NCBI GenBank assembly: GCA_002083825.1
Contig: DAZV01000031.1
Location: forward strand, 288 to 57,157
Length of the DNA stretch: 56,870 nucleotides
Origin: Candidatus Sericytochromatia bacterium S15B-MN24 CBMW_12
Lineage (GTDB): Bacteria > Cyanobacteriota > Sericytochromatia > S15B-MN24 > UBA4093
Reading direction: 5' to 3'
In this document: piece by piece, positions 6,090-15,798 of the stretch
Layout: each line of letters opens with the position of its first letter
How positions within the stretch are numbered: position 1 is the stretch's first letter
The notes under the pieces: model-generated
What the model saw: the letters and a program-made list of their open reading frames with translations, nothing else
Told to the model about the DNA's origin: nothing
Database searches by the model: none
Translations under genes and position numbers: made by a program

Positions 6090-7904
6090 ATGCAGGCAGT
6101 CAAGAGTCGACCCGGGGTTCCGCCGGCTGGGCCCGGGATCAAGGTGCTCGGGAGACCACTCGGCTATTTGCGGGCCTACCGCCCTCTGGTGGCTTGGGCG
6201 CTCGGGTCGGTGCTGATCGTGCAGCTGGCGAATCTCTCGGGGCCGCTGCTCATCCGCTTTGCCATCGACGACGGGATCGGGAACCACGACCCTCATGCGC
6301 TGAGGCTCGCTCTGGCAGGCCTGTTGGCCCTCGCCATGCTGCGCGGGGTCTTTGGATTCTTGCACGTCTACCTTGGCGAGCGGGTGTCCCACCAGGTCGC
6401 CTACCAATTGCGCGATGAGCTTTTCGCCAAGGTCCAGCGCCTGAGCTTCAGCTATCTCGACCGCAACGAGACGGGGCAACTGCTCACGCGCCTCACGAAC
6501 GACGTCGATCAGGTTCGTGCCTTCCTCGGCTCGGGCGTGGTGCAGATCGTCCAGTCGCTGGTCACGTTCGTCATGAGCGTCATCGTGATCATGGTGCTCG
6601 ACTGGCGACTGGCGCTGGTCACGCTCCTCACCCTGCTCCCGATCGTTTGGGTGCTTGGGCGCTTCACGGGCACGATCGGTCCGATGTTCGGGCGTATCCA
6701 GCACCATGTCGGCCAGATGAACACCCTCATGCGGGAGTCGCTCGCCGGCACGCGCATCGTTCGGACATTCGGGCGGCAGGAGCATGAGGCCAAGCGCTAC
6801 GAAACCGTGAACACGGGACTGCTCGAACAGTCGATCGCAGCCTCCCGCGCCGGTTCCAACACCTTCCCAATCATCATGCTCTTTGCCAACCTCGGCATGC
6901 TCGCCATCGTGGGGATGGGCGGCTGGGAGGTGATGGGCGGCCACCTGACGATCGGTACCCTGCTCGCCTTCACGAACTACCTGGGCTTCCTGGTGCAGCC
7001 GATCATGACCCTGGGCTTCTCGGCCATGATCCTCTCGCGCGCCAGCGTGTCGGCTGGGCGAATCGGGGAGCTCTTCGACGCGCCCCTGGACGTGACGGAT
7101 CGGCCAGGCGCGGCCGAGCTGCCGCCCATCGCGGGCGAGGTGAGCTTCGAGCAGGTCACCTTCCGCTACCCGGGAGGTGAGCAGCCCGTCCTGACGGACA
7201 TCTCTTTCTCGCTCAAGGCTGGCGAGACGGTGGCGGTGGTGGGCATGACCGGCTCTGGCAAGAGCACGCTCGCGCACCTGCTGCCGCGCTTCTACGACGT
7301 GACGTCGGGTCACGTGCGCGTGGACGGCCAGGACGTTCGGGACGTGACGCTCGCCTCGCTTCGCGGCCAGATCGCCATCGTGCTCCAGGATCCGCTGCTG
7401 TTCGGCGGCACGATCGCCGACAACGTGGCCTATGGCCGACCGTCAGCCACCCGCGAGGAGATCGAGCGGGCGGCGAGGGCCGCACGGGCGGACGACTTCA
7501 TCCGCACGCTGCCGGATGGTTACGACACGGTCATCGGCGAGCGAGGCGCGGGCTTGTCGGGTGGCCAGCGGCAGCGCATCGCGATTGCCCGCGCCCTGCT
7601 GGTGGACCCGCGCCTCATTATCCTCGATGACAGCACCTCGGCGGTGGACGCCGAGACGGAGGCTGCGATCCAGGCTTCCATGGATCGGTTGATCCGCGAT
7701 CATCGGCGGACCTGCTTGGTGATCGCCCATCGGTTCAGCACCGTGCGCGAGGCCGACCGCATCCTGGTGCTCCATCAGGGTCGCCTGGTGGCCCAGGGCT
7801 CTCACGACGAGCTGATGATCACGAGCCCGGTTTACCAGGACATCGTGGGCACGCAACTGTCGAGAACGATGGCGGCCGCCGGCCTGCCGGGAGGTGACGC
7901 ATGA
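6090..7904 (+). CDS. ABC exporter subunit A (half-transporter with variant Walker B)
   Basis: 604 residues: an N-terminal six-helix membrane domain (about 25-320) and a nucleotide-binding domain. Visible motifs are Walker A GMTGSGKST, Q-loop IVLQDPLLF, signature LSGGQRQRIAIARAL, Walker B LIILDDSTSAVD and the H-loop VIAHRFSTV. The catalytic glutamate after Walker B is replaced by aspartate (LDD). The signature is canonical. It resembles the multidrug/lipid exporters of the MdlAB, LmrCD, BmrCD and TM287/288 type. It overlaps the next gene by ATGA and is controlled by the divergent tetR. Likely function: efflux of a hydrophobic compound across the inner membrane. Confidence 0.88.
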   Translation: MQAVKSRPGVPPAGPGIKVLGRPLGYLRAYRPLVAWALGSVLIVQLANLSGPLLIRFAIDDGIGNHDPHALRLALAGLLALAMLRGVFGFLHVYLGERVSHQVAYQLRDELFAKVQRLSFSYLDRNETGQLLTRLTNDVDQVRAFLGSGVVQIVQSLVTFVMSVIVIMVLDWRLALVTLLTLLPIVWVLGRFTGTIGPMFGRIQHHVGQMNTLMRESLAGTRIVRTFGRQEHEAKRYETVNTGLLEQSIAASRAGSNTFPIIMLFANLGMLAIVGMGGWEVMGGHLTIGTLLAFTNYLGFLVQPIMTLGFSAMILSRASVSAGRIGELFDAPLDVTDRPGAAELPPIAGEVSFEQVTFRYPGGEQPVLTDISFSLKAGETVAVVGMTGSGKSTLAHLLPRFYDVTSGHVRVDGQDVRDVTLASLRGQIAIVLQDPLLFGGTIADNVAYGRPSATREEIERAARAARADDFIRTLPDGYDTVIGERGAGLSGGQRQRIAIARALLVDPRLIILDDSTSAVDAETEAAIQASMDRLIRDHRRTCLVIAHRFSTVREADRILVLHQGRLVAQGSHDELMITSPVYQDIVGTQLSRTMAAAGLPGGDA

Positions 7905-9697
7905 TCGGAGGCGTCCAGGGCGTTTTGCAGGGGCTCGACGCCAAGCCGCATCGGCGAGGAGCGACGACCTTGCGACTGCTCGGCGAGCTGCAGCCATACG
8001 GCCGGACCCTCGTGGGGGCTGCGGCGCTGATTCTGGTCGTGGCCGTTTGCCAGGCGCTGGGACCGTGGCTCGTGAGCCGGGCGATCGACGTGAACGTGGC
8101 GCGGCATGACGGACGTGGGCTGGTCGTGACGATCGCTGTCATGGCGGCCGTCTACGTGATGGGAGCACTGGCCCAGCGCATCCAGATTTTCGTCATCGGC
8201 ACGATCGGCCAGCGCGTGCTCGCGGAGCTACGGCAGCGGCTTTTTTCACGGTTTCAGGGGCTGCCGATCGGCTTCTTCGATCAGCGGCCGATCGGGGATC
8301 TGATGGGACGTGTCAGCAACGACGTGGACGCGCTCAACCAACTGCTGACGCACGGCCTCACGCAATCGATCGGCGCGGTCTTCGGCCTCTTGGTGATCTT
8401 GGTGGCGATGGCCATGCTGAATTCCCTGCTTGCGCTGGTTTGCCTGGCTACCCTGCCGCTGATGGGCCTGACCATCTGGATGCTGGCTCGGTGGGCGCGC
8501 TTCGCCTACCGTGAGGCGAGGAAGACCACGGGCATGGTGATGGCCGAGCTTCAGGAGGAAATCGGCGGCCTGCGCGAGACGCAGGCGTTCAACCGAGCGG
8601 GCGAGAGCGAGGCCCGCTTCCGCGAGCGAAACCGGGCGAACCGCGATGCCAACATTCGAGCGGCGGTAGCGACCTCGGTTTTCTCGCCGGCGATCGACGT
8701 GATGAGCGCCTTGACGATCGCAGCCGTGATCGGCTCCGGGGCGTGGCTGGTTCTGCAAGGCTCGCTGACGCTCGGCCTTCTCGCGGCGTTCGTGCTGTAT
8801 ATCGGCCAGTTTTTCTGGCCCATTCAGATCGTGGCCCAGGTCTCGGCGCAGTTGCAAGCGGCTTTGGCAGGCGCTGAGCGCATCTACGAGATCCTGGACG
8901 AGGATCCCGAAGCGGAAACGGGAGGGTTGTCGCTTGTTTCGGGGCAGGGACGGGTTGAATACCGCGAAGTCGAGTTCTCCTACACGTCCGGTCGTCCGGT
9001 GCTGAGCGGAGTGAGCTTCGTGGCGGAGCCGGGCGAGACGATCGCCATCGTGGGCCCGACGGGGGCCGGCAAGACGTCGATTGCGAACCTGCTGCTGCGG
9101 TTCTACGACGTGTCGGCGGGCGAGGTCCTGGTGGATGGGGTGGACGTGCGGGACGTGCCGCGAGAGGCCTTGCGCGCGCAGATCGCGGTGGTGGCGCAGG
9201 AGCCGTTCCTGTTCAGCGGGACGGTCGCAGAAAACCTGGCCTACGGGCGCCCGAACGCGACGCGGGAAGAGGTGGTGGCGATGGCCAAGGCCGTGGGGGC
9301 CGACGCGTTCATCGAGGCCTTGCCTCAGGGGTACGACACGCCGCTCGGTGAGGGCGCGGGGCGGCTGGGGCATGGGCAGCGGCAGTTGCTGGCGATCGCG
9401 CGTGCCGTGCTCGCGGACCGGCCGATCCTGCTGATGGACGAAGCGACGAGCCATGTCGACGCGGCGACCGAAGCGTCCCTCCAGCGCGCGCTGGCAACGG
9501 CGCTGGAGGGACGAACGGCGATCGTGATCGCTCACCGCCTCAGCACCATCCGGCATGCGGATCTGATCCTGGTCGTGGCCGATGGCCGTATCGCGGAGCG
9601 AGGGACGCATGACGAGCTGCTCGCGGCAGGAGGGCGCTACGCCGAGCTTTATCGACACCACGAGGAGGCATCAGGGCATTCGGTCACCCCGCGCTGA
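7901..9697 (+). CDS. ABC exporter subunit B (half-transporter with variant signature)
   Basis: 598 residues, again six membrane helices (about 25-330) plus an ATPase domain. Walker A is GPTGAGKTS, Walker B is ILLMDEATSHVD with the normal catalytic glutamate, and the H-loop is VIAHRLSTI. The signature is LGHGQRQLLAIARAV, so the usual LSGGQ serine and first glycine are changed. In the heterodimer this defective signature faces the Walker A/B of subunit A, whose glutamate is also changed; the other composite site is intact. This is the one-sided degeneracy known from heterodimeric exporters. Confidence 0.88.
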   Translation: MIGGVQGVLQGLDAKPHRRGATTLRLLGELQPYGRTLVGAAALILVVAVCQALGPWLVSRAIDVNVARHDGRGLVVTIAVMAAVYVMGALAQRIQIFVIGTIGQRVLAELRQRLFSRFQGLPIGFFDQRPIGDLMGRVSNDVDALNQLLTHGLTQSIGAVFGLLVILVAMAMLNSLLALVCLATLPLMGLTIWMLARWARFAYREARKTTGMVMAELQEEIGGLRETQAFNRAGESEARFRERNRANRDANIRAAVATSVFSPAIDVMSALTIAAVIGSGAWLVLQGSLTLGLLAAFVLYIGQFFWPIQIVAQVSAQLQAALAGAERIYEILDEDPEAETGGLSLVSGQGRVEYREVEFSYTSGRPVLSGVSFVAEPGETIAIVGPTGAGKTSIANLLLRFYDVSAGEVLVDGVDVRDVPREALRAQIAVVAQEPFLFSGTVAENLAYGRPNATREEVVAMAKAVGADAFIEALPQGYDTPLGEGAGRLGHGQRQLLAIARAVLADRPILLMDEATSHVDAATEASLQRALATALEGRTAIVIAHRLSTIRHADLILVVADGRIAERGTHDELLAAGGRYAELYRHHEEASGHSVTPR

Positions 9698-9773
9698 AGC
9701 CCGCGGACGCCGGTTCCAGGATGCGCAGCGCTCGGTGAACCTTGAGGTTGTCGAGGATGGCGCAGACTGTTAC
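9684..9773 (-). pseudogene. IS630-type transposase remnant
   Basis: Read on the minus strand, the sequence gives VTVCAILDNLKVHRALRI and then a stop 13 codons further, at 9684-9686. ILDN-K-H is the hallmark of the second catalytic aspartate region in IS630/DDE_3 transposases. No upstream or downstream catalytic blocks are found, so it is a short relic. It overlaps the last codons of the exporter gene by 14 bases. Confidence 0.45.
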
Positions 9774-9833
9774 CTTAAAGATTGGGCCGCCGCGATCGAG
9801 CAACATTCGGGCACCGCGGCGCGGAACATCGAA

Positions 9834-9870
9834 GGTCCGGCGGCAAGAAGCCGCCAGACCTGGTTCTTTC
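9834..9870 (+). terminator. Terminator-like hairpin behind the exporter operon
   Basis: GGTC-C-GGCGGC (9834-9844) pairs with GCCGCC-A-GACC (9850-9860) around loop AAGAA with one internal mismatch, followed by a T-rich TGGTTCTTT. Confidence 0.45.
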
Positions 9871-9966
9871 GGCCCTCGGTGCCCATGATAGATGAACGGA
9901 AGCCGAACGAGGTTCGTGCTTGCAGGGTGCCGGCAGTCCTATCAAGAGAGGGTCCACGGCGGTCGA

Positions 9967-12786
9967 ATGATGTCACCACAATACTGGGCCGTCGGACAGC
10001 GGGTCCGCAGCGAAGCCGAACCCGCTCTCGGGCTCGGAATCATCACCGGCTTTCCCACCCCGCGCAGCGTTGAAATCGACTTTCCGGGATCCGGCGAGCG
10101 CCGCATCTACAATCCGGCGAGTGCTCCGCTTCGCCGGTACGAACTGGGCGTCGGTCAGTCCGCTCAGACGCGGGATGGCCGCACCTTCCGGGTCGAGAGG
10201 GTCGAAGAAGGCGCTGAGGGCCTCCTCACCTACCTCGGTCAGGGGTTGGTGGTGCCCGAGCAGCAACTGGCCGATACCAGCGTCTCGCACGATCCGCTGC
10301 AACGCCTCAGTTCCGCCGAACTCAGCCATTACGAGGCCTTCGACCTGCGCGAGACGGGATGGCGGCTGCGATCCGAGGCCTTGCGGCAGCGCAGCCGCGG
10401 CTTGATGGGCGGGCGCGTGGCCTTGCTGCCGCATCAGTTGGCCATTGCCCACAAGATCGGCAGCCGCGAGGTTCCTCGCGCGTTGCTGGCCGACGAAGTG
10501 GGGCTCGGCAAGACCATCGAGGCCTGCCTGATCTATTCGGCCCTGCGGGCCCTGGATCGAGCGGACCGGGTGCTGGTGCTGACTCCCTCCAGCCTCGCGC
10601 ATCAATGGCTGGTCGAACTCTACCGCCGCTTCAACGAACTGTTCACGGTGGCCCATTCCGAGCTGATCCCCGTTCGCGACGAGGAGCGGCATCCCGACGA
10701 TTCCCGCGTGGAAAATCCCTTCGCCGATGCTTCGCGGCTGATCGCACCGCTCGAATGGCTGCTCGATCCGGATCGCCTCGAGCAGGCGCTCGAATACCCA
10801 TGGGATCTGGTGATCGTGGATGAAGCTCACCACCTGGCCTGGTCTCGCGAGCAGGTCAGCCCGAACTACCGGGCCGTGGAGGCGCTGGCCGAACGTAGCC
10901 AGGGACTTCTGTTGCTCACGGCGACGCCCTTGCGGCAGGGCCTGGAGACGGAGTTCGGCCTGCTGCATCTGGTCGACCCCGAGCGGTTCGCCGACTTCGA
11001 TTCCTTCAAGGCTGAACATGCGCATCTGCGGAAGGTGGCCGACATGGCGCGGCGCCTCTGCCTGGGCGAAAAGGTCGAAAACGACCTGCGACAGCTCTAT
11101 CCGGACGTTCGCTGGGACGGCTCGACGAAGGAAACCCTTCAGCAGCTGATCGATCGGCACGGTACAGGACGGGCCTTCATCCGCAACCGCCGAGAGAGGC
11201 TGGGCGGCTTTCCCGGTAGGCAACTGCATGTGAGCGTATTGCCGCTGCCGGAACGCTGGAAGAGCGCCAGATGCTGGCCGGAAATCGCCGAACTGCAGCG
11301 CAGGCTGGGCGTTCCCGAGTCTGGGGGCCAGGAGCTGCTCGCCAAGGACGACCCCCGCCTGGAATGGCTGCTCGGGGCGGTTCACTCGCTCGGAAACCAG
11401 AAGGTGGTGGTGATGGCCTCCACGGTCGCGACCGTCAGGTGGCTGGAGCAGATGTTCCGGCGCCGGTCCGGCCTCAAGGTGGCCGCCTTCCACGAGCAGC
11501 TTGGCCTGGTCGAAAGAGACCGGCAGGCCGCCTACTTCGCCGACCCGGAGGGCGCCCAGGTCCTGATTTCGAGCGAGATCGGCGGCGAGGGGCGCAACTT
11601 CCAGTTCTGCCACCACGTGCTCATGTTCGACCTGCCGCTCCATCCGGACGCGCTCGAGCAACGGATTGGCCGCCTGGACCGGATCGGCCAGCGGGAAACG
11701 ATTCAGGTTCACGTCGCCATGGTCGAGCACACGCCGGGACAGGCCCTGTTCCGGTGGCATCAAACCCTGCGCGTCTTCGAGTCGCCGCTGACGGGTGGAG
11801 AGCACATGATGGCCGAGCAGGCGGAAAGCCTGCTGGAGGTGCTCGAGGCCTACCAGCCGGGCCACCCGGACCAGGCCCGCCTGGACGCTTTCTTGAGGGA
11901 AACCGAGGCCCTCATGGCCCGGTACGAGGCGGACGTGCAGGCCAGCGTCGACTTTCTGATCGATCTGAACTCCTTCGACCAGGATCTCGGAGAGTCTTTG
12001 GTCGATGAAGTGGCGTCGTTCGACTATCCGCTCCTGAAGGAAACCCTGAGTGGGCTGCTCGAGCACTTCGGGGTTCTGGAGGAGGATCTGGCCGACCCCC
12101 TGATCCAGAGGATCAGGCCGGGCGACTCGATGAGGGTGGAGCCTTTCCCCGGCTTGCGCTCCGGCGGCTACCTGGCGACCTATGACCGGAGCCTGGCGCT
12201 CTCGCGGGAAGACATCCAGTTTCTGAGCCCGGACCATCCGCTCGTGGAAGGGGCCCTGGCCCTCCTCTTGGATCAGGCGGAAGGCCGGGCAAGCGTCGCC
12301 CTCTGGCCGGCGGCTCCCGAGCAGGGGATCTGGATCGAGTTCCTCTTCCTGCTGGAGGCCGTGGGCCCCGGCCGCTTGAGCTTGCCGCGCTTTCTTCCGC
12401 CCACGTCCCTGGCTCTCACCCTCGATATCGAGGGCGAGTTGCGCCAATCCGCCAGGGACCATGGCGCCAAGCTTCAGCCGTTGAGTCCGCAAGTCTGGTC
12501 GCGCATGGCAGGCGTACTTCATGACAAGCTGCCTGCGCTGCTCGAGTCCGGCGAAGAGAGGGCCAATGCCCGCCTTCGTTCACGGGTGGAAGCCGCCACG
12601 GCTCAGGCCGCTGCCGCACTTGGCGGCGAGCAGCGACGCCTTGAGGAGCTGCACAGCTTGGGTAGTGTTTCGGCCGCGGAGGTGGCCAGCCACTCCGAGA
12701 AGGTCGAAGTGACGCTGCGATGCCTGGCCGAGGCCCGCGTGAGCCTGGACGCCGTCCGGATCCTGCTGCTGAACCCCAGCACGTAG
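9967..12786 (+). CDS. rapA: RapA-type RNA polymerase-associated SNF2 ATPase
   Basis: 939 residues from the ATG at 9967 (968 in E. coli RapA). The N-terminal Tudor-like region carries GQRVRSEAEPALGLGIITGF. SWI/SNF motifs follow: LLPHQLAIAHKIG, LLADEVGLGKTIEA (motif I), VIVDEAHHLAWS (DEAH, motif II), LLLTATPLRQGLE (III), then LISSEIGGEGRNFQFCHHV and EQRIGRLDRIGQ (V-VI). The C-terminal 'spacer' ends in SLDAVRILLLN as in E. coli (LDALRLIVV). RapA frees stalled RNA polymerase for recycling. It is best known from gamma-proteobacteria, so its presence beside transposon remnants may reflect transfer. The frame extends to 9892 but homology begins near 9967. Confidence 0.93.
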   Translation: MMSPQYWAVGQRVRSEAEPALGLGIITGFPTPRSVEIDFPGSGERRIYNPASAPLRRYELGVGQSAQTRDGRTFRVERVEEGAEGLLTYLGQGLVVPEQQLADTSVSHDPLQRLSSAELSHYEAFDLRETGWRLRSEALRQRSRGLMGGRVALLPHQLAIAHKIGSREVPRALLADEVGLGKTIEACLIYSALRALDRADRVLVLTPSSLAHQWLVELYRRFNELFTVAHSELIPVRDEERHPDDSRVENPFADASRLIAPLEWLLDPDRLEQALEYPWDLVIVDEAHHLAWSREQVSPNYRAVEALAERSQGLLLLTATPLRQGLETEFGLLHLVDPERFADFDSFKAEHAHLRKVADMARRLCLGEKVENDLRQLYPDVRWDGSTKETLQQLIDRHGTGRAFIRNRRERLGGFPGRQLHVSVLPLPERWKSARCWPEIAELQRRLGVPESGGQELLAKDDPRLEWLLGAVHSLGNQKVVVMASTVATVRWLEQMFRRRSGLKVAAFHEQLGLVERDRQAAYFADPEGAQVLISSEIGGEGRNFQFCHHVLMFDLPLHPDALEQRIGRLDRIGQRETIQVHVAMVEHTPGQALFRWHQTLRVFESPLTGGEHMMAEQAESLLEVLEAYQPGHPDQARLDAFLRETEALMARYEADVQASVDFLIDLNSFDQDLGESLVDEVASFDYPLLKETLSGLLEHFGVLEEDLADPLIQRIRPGDSMRVEPFPGLRSGGYLATYDRSLALSREDIQFLSPDHPLVEGALALLLDQAEGRASVALWPAAPEQGIWIEFLFLLEAVGPGRLSLPRFLPPTSLALTLDIEGELRQSARDHGAKLQPLSPQVWSRMAGVLHDKLPALLESGEERANARLRSRVEAATAQAAAALGGEQRRLEELHSLGSVSAAEVASHSEKVEVTLRCLAEARVSLDAVRILLLNPST

Positions 12787-12928
12787 ACCAATTTCTTGCT
12801 CGGCGTGGCCACGGGAAGGTTCTCGCGCTTGAAGGATGGGGGGGTGACGTTATCCCGACTCAGCGCGGAACCGATCATGAATCGGAAGGCTGTTCGAGGC
12901 TCGGCAACTCGCTGATTTCCCCGAGATA

Positions 12929-12956
12929 ATCCGGCAGGCAAACATCTCTGCCGGAT
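12929..12956. terminator. 9-bp inverted repeat between convergent genes
   Basis: ATCCGGCAG (12929-12937) and CTGCCGGAT (12948-12956) flank a 10-base loop between the ends of rapA and the haloperoxidase-like gene. There is no T tail, so termination is only suggested by position. Confidence 0.35.
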
Positions 12957-12984
12957 GCATGCGGGGGGCCACGTCACCGTGACT

Positions 12985-14217
12985 TTACGGGAGATTCCCG
13001 TTCGCGTCGGCGAGGCCGATGAGATGATCGGCCACGCGACGCCCGAGAGCTTCGCCGGCGATTGCATCGCTGAGATAGTGGATTCCTGCGTATTGCCGGG
13101 AGAGGGAGGATTCTGTTGCTTGAGCGTTCAGGTAGGCGGCATCCTGAGGGAACACGGAAACGAGGTAGCGTGCCGCTGCAGCCGCTTCGGTGGAGTGGCC
13201 CGAGGGGTAGGCGGGATGCGGCGGGGTCGGAATGACGGTCTCGATCGCGGGCTCCAGCATGTCCGGGCGCGGCTGGTAGTAAACGAACTTCGAGTCCCAC
13301 GCTGCGATGAAGGCATCTGCCAGGATGGCATTGAGCAGCCCGAGGGTATGGGCAGTTCTTGCCGCGTCAAAGCCGTGCCGCTTGCTCAAATCCAGGGCAA
13401 TCTCGTTCCATTGGACCGCGCACGGGGTAGCGGCCCATTTACGGGCGATGGCAACCTGATCGGGGGTTCGAGTCGCCTGGAGATCGAGCAGTGCCGCGAT
13501 CTCGGCATTGAGTTGCATCGACCCGGGCGCGGGGGGAAGACCCAAGCGGAACTGATCTCCGGCGGTCAGCCCCCAGGGTTTCCAGCTCCCCGCCGTGGGC
13601 TCCAAGGGGTGGGGGTTAGTCCACCCGAACCCCGGCAGGAACGCTTGGTAGACGTCGGGAATCCCGCTGAACTCCGTGCCCTGGCCCCCATCGGCCTTCG
13701 CACGGACTATGATCAGCCCCGCCACCTGTTCTCCAATCTTTCGCCCTTTGAGGACCTCGCTTCGGTCCGACTTTCCGCCCTTCGAGCGGGTTCCATAGGC
13801 CCCCTGCGCCATGGCCAAAAGCTTGCGAGCCTGGTCGGGAAAAAGAAACGCTAGGGTCACCGAGGCCGCGGCGGCAATCGCGGCGCTCTCGGACGCACCG
13901 GCTGCGCGGGCCTTGACGACGGCCTTGTTGATCGCCACGTGCACCAGGGCCGACGCTCGGGTAGCCCTCGGAGGCGAGTTGGCAACGACCGGGTATCGCG
14001 CGATGAGATCCAGGGTCGTTTCGCTCCAGAAGTAGATATCCGAGTGCTTCTGCGCCTTGGAGCTGACGTTGAACGAGTCGCCTCCAAGGGCGCTGTTTGC
14101 GCCGGTCGAGTTCGTCGAGCCAGGAAAGTCGAGGGGCTGCGGGAAGGGCACGCTACATCCGGCGATCGCGACGATCCCCGCGAGGACGAGCGGGAACAGG
14201 GGGAGTCTCATGGTCAT
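12985..14217 (-). CDS. Vanadium-dependent haloperoxidase/PAP2-type lipoprotein
   Basis: 410 residues from the ATG at 14217, which has AAAGGG about 10 bases upstream. A lipoprotein signal (LPLFPLVLAGIVAIAGCS) puts the protein in the envelope. The C-terminal half has the three oxyanion-binding motifs of the family in order: KFVYYQPRP, HPAYPSGHSTEAAAAARYL and SRQYAGIHYLSD. These bind vanadate in haloperoxidases or phosphate in PAP2 phosphatases. The length and the preceding helical region (ATRASALVHVAINKAV, DQFRLGLPP) fit bacterial vanadium-haloperoxidase-like proteins better than short PAP2 phosphatases. Actual halogenating activity cannot be read from sequence. Confidence 0.85.
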   Translation of the reverse strand: MTMRLPLFPLVLAGIVAIAGCSVPFPQPLDFPGSTNSTGANSALGGDSFNVSSKAQKHSDIYFWSETTLDLIARYPVVANSPPRATRASALVHVAINKAVVKARAAGASESAAIAAAASVTLAFLFPDQARKLLAMAQGAYGTRSKGGKSDRSEVLKGRKIGEQVAGLIIVRAKADGGQGTEFSGIPDVYQAFLPGFGWTNPHPLEPTAGSWKPWGLTAGDQFRLGLPPAPGSMQLNAEIAALLDLQATRTPDQVAIARKWAATPCAVQWNEIALDLSKRHGFDAARTAHTLGLLNAILADAFIAAWDSKFVYYQPRPDMLEPAIETVIPTPPHPAYPSGHSTEAAAAARYLVSVFPQDAAYLNAQATESSLSRQYAGIHYLSDAIAGEALGRRVADHLIGLADANGNLP

Positions 14218-14487
14218 GGCAAAACCCTTTCTGGTAGTCGATGGGCGCTGATGCCTCGGGGGAGGGTCTAGACCATGATCGTCCGAGCATGCGAGCAAGC
14301 GTTTGGACCTGTCGTATCAAGGGGATCGCCATTATTGCCAAACAAGGGTTATGGGAAGGGGACCCCCCCCCAAGCTCCGGGGCGAGGTCGTTGTGGAATC
14401 CCGATTGAAATGGAGGTATGCTTCGGCTCACGGTGAGGGCGCCAGGTGAAATCGAGGCCGCGGCGCTTATTGGATCGTGAGGTTGGG

Positions 14488-15594
14488 ATGGCCTACCAGG
14501 GAGACGAAGGGGATCTCGTCGAGCGGTACGCCACGCTGCTGAATCGGTACGTGCGGGCGCCCAGCGAAGCGGATCTGCTCGAGAGTTACAACTTGGTTCA
14601 CCATGCCATGTCCCGGGGCGATCCCGTGAGTCTCGCCGCGCTGGCCAGCGCTCATCACGAGGCGCTCGCCGCGATGATCGAGCGGGCGGGGGCGACCGCG
14701 CCGGTTTCCGACCTGATCCGGCGCGCGGCTACCTTCTTTGCCGAGAGCTGCTCACCCTACGAGTTGATCCTCCGGGGCTACAAGCGGAGTTACCACGAGG
14801 CCCTCATCAACCTCAAACTGCTCAACCAGGAGCTCGAGGCGAAATCCAGCCAACTCGAGAGCGCCAACGTGGCGCTGCGAGAGCTCGACCGTCTCAAGGA
14901 CCAGTTCCTGTCGGTGGTTTCCCACGAACTCCGGACTCCCATCAACGCCATCATGGGCTTCGGCAGCATCCTGGACGACGAGGTGGTCGGCTCGCTGACC
15001 TCGGAGCAGCACAGGTACCTCGAGAGCATCCTCACGGGTGCCGACACGCTTTTGAACCTGGTCAACGACCTGCTCGACATGAGCCGGATCCAGGCCGGCA
15101 AGTTCTCCCTGGATCCGCACATGATCTCCTTCGAAGAGGTGGCGTCCGCCGTGATGTTCAACCTGGATCCGCTCGCGAAGAAGAAGGATCTCAAGGTGAT
15201 CAGCCGGATCGACGCCGGCCTTCCGGTCATCTGTGCCGACGCGCAGCGGCTGTCGCAGATCCTCACCAACTTGATCCACAACGCCATCAAGTTCTCGCCG
15301 GCGGGCCGCGAAATCGAGGTCTGGGCCTCGGTGGCGGGGGACTGGCTCACCGCCCAGGTCGTCGATCATGCCGAGGGCATCGCCCCCGAGGACCTTCCCA
15401 GGTTGTTTCGGCAATTCGGGCAGTTGGACACGCGATCCACCCGCAGGTTCGGTGGCACGGGGTTGGGCTTGAGCATCGCCAAGGCGCTCGTCGAATCCCA
15501 CGGGGGCCAGATAGGCGTCCAGAGCAAGGTCGGATCCGGCAGTACCTTCTGGTTCACGCTGCCGCTCAAGACGGAGAGGTGCGAAAGTCCCTGA
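14488..15594 (+). CDS. Soluble histidine kinase with RsbU_N-like N-terminal domain
   Basis: 368 residues from the ATG at 14488 (a GTG at 14446 would add 14). Residues about 8-115 match the pattern of the RsbT-binding N-terminal domain of Rsb[41 protein letters not shown], then [17 protein letters not shown] short coiled coil ([20 protein letters not shown]) leads to a HisKA/HATPase core: H-box [21 protein letters not shown]-box [10 protein letters not shown], and [20 protein letters not shown]. The G1 box reads [10 protein letters not shown], so the first glycine of D-x-G-x-G is alanine. There is no membrane segment and no nearby response regulator. It lies 204 bases upstream of the stressosome operon, in the same direction. 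The domain match is by eye. Confidence 0.82.
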   Translation: MAYQGDEGDLVERYATLLNRYVRAPSEADLLESYNLVHHAMSRGDPVSLAALASAHHEALAAMIERAGATAPVSDLIRRAATFFAESCSPYELILRGYKRSYHEALINLKLLNQELEAKSSQLESANVALRELDRLKDQFLSVVSHELRTPINAIMGFGSILDDEVVGSLTSEQHRYLESILTGADTLLNLVNDLLDMSRIQAGKFSLDPHMISFEEVASAVMFNLDPLAKKKDLKVISRIDAGLPVICADAQRLSQILTNLIHNAIKFSPAGREIEVWASVAGDWLTAQVVDHAEGIAPEDLPRLFRQFGQLDTRSTRRFGGTGLGLSIAKALVESHGGQIGVQSKVGSGSTFWFTLPLKTERCESP

Positions 15595-15798
15595 CGATCG
15601 GCGCGTGGAAGAGGCGGCACATGCGGAGCGGCCAATGCCCTCTTCGGATTCTTGTGCAAGGTCTCGCTTTGCAGAGGTCCCGGGTCAATCTAGAGTGACG
15701 TCAGGGCGTGCAGCCGAGGACGGGGCGTTCGGAGCGATCCCTCACTCCTCTCCCCGCACCGAGACACCTAGAGCCGAGCCCCCTAGAAAGGACTACCT

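Noticed and set aside
9973..12522. 849-residue open frame antisense to rapA
   Set aside because: It has no family similarity and mirrors the codon bias of rapA; a G+C-rich antisense shadow.
12787..12984. Transposon remnant behind rapA
   Set aside because: A short minus-strand frame here has no motif that I can tie to a transposase; only a 9-bp inverted repeat is supported.
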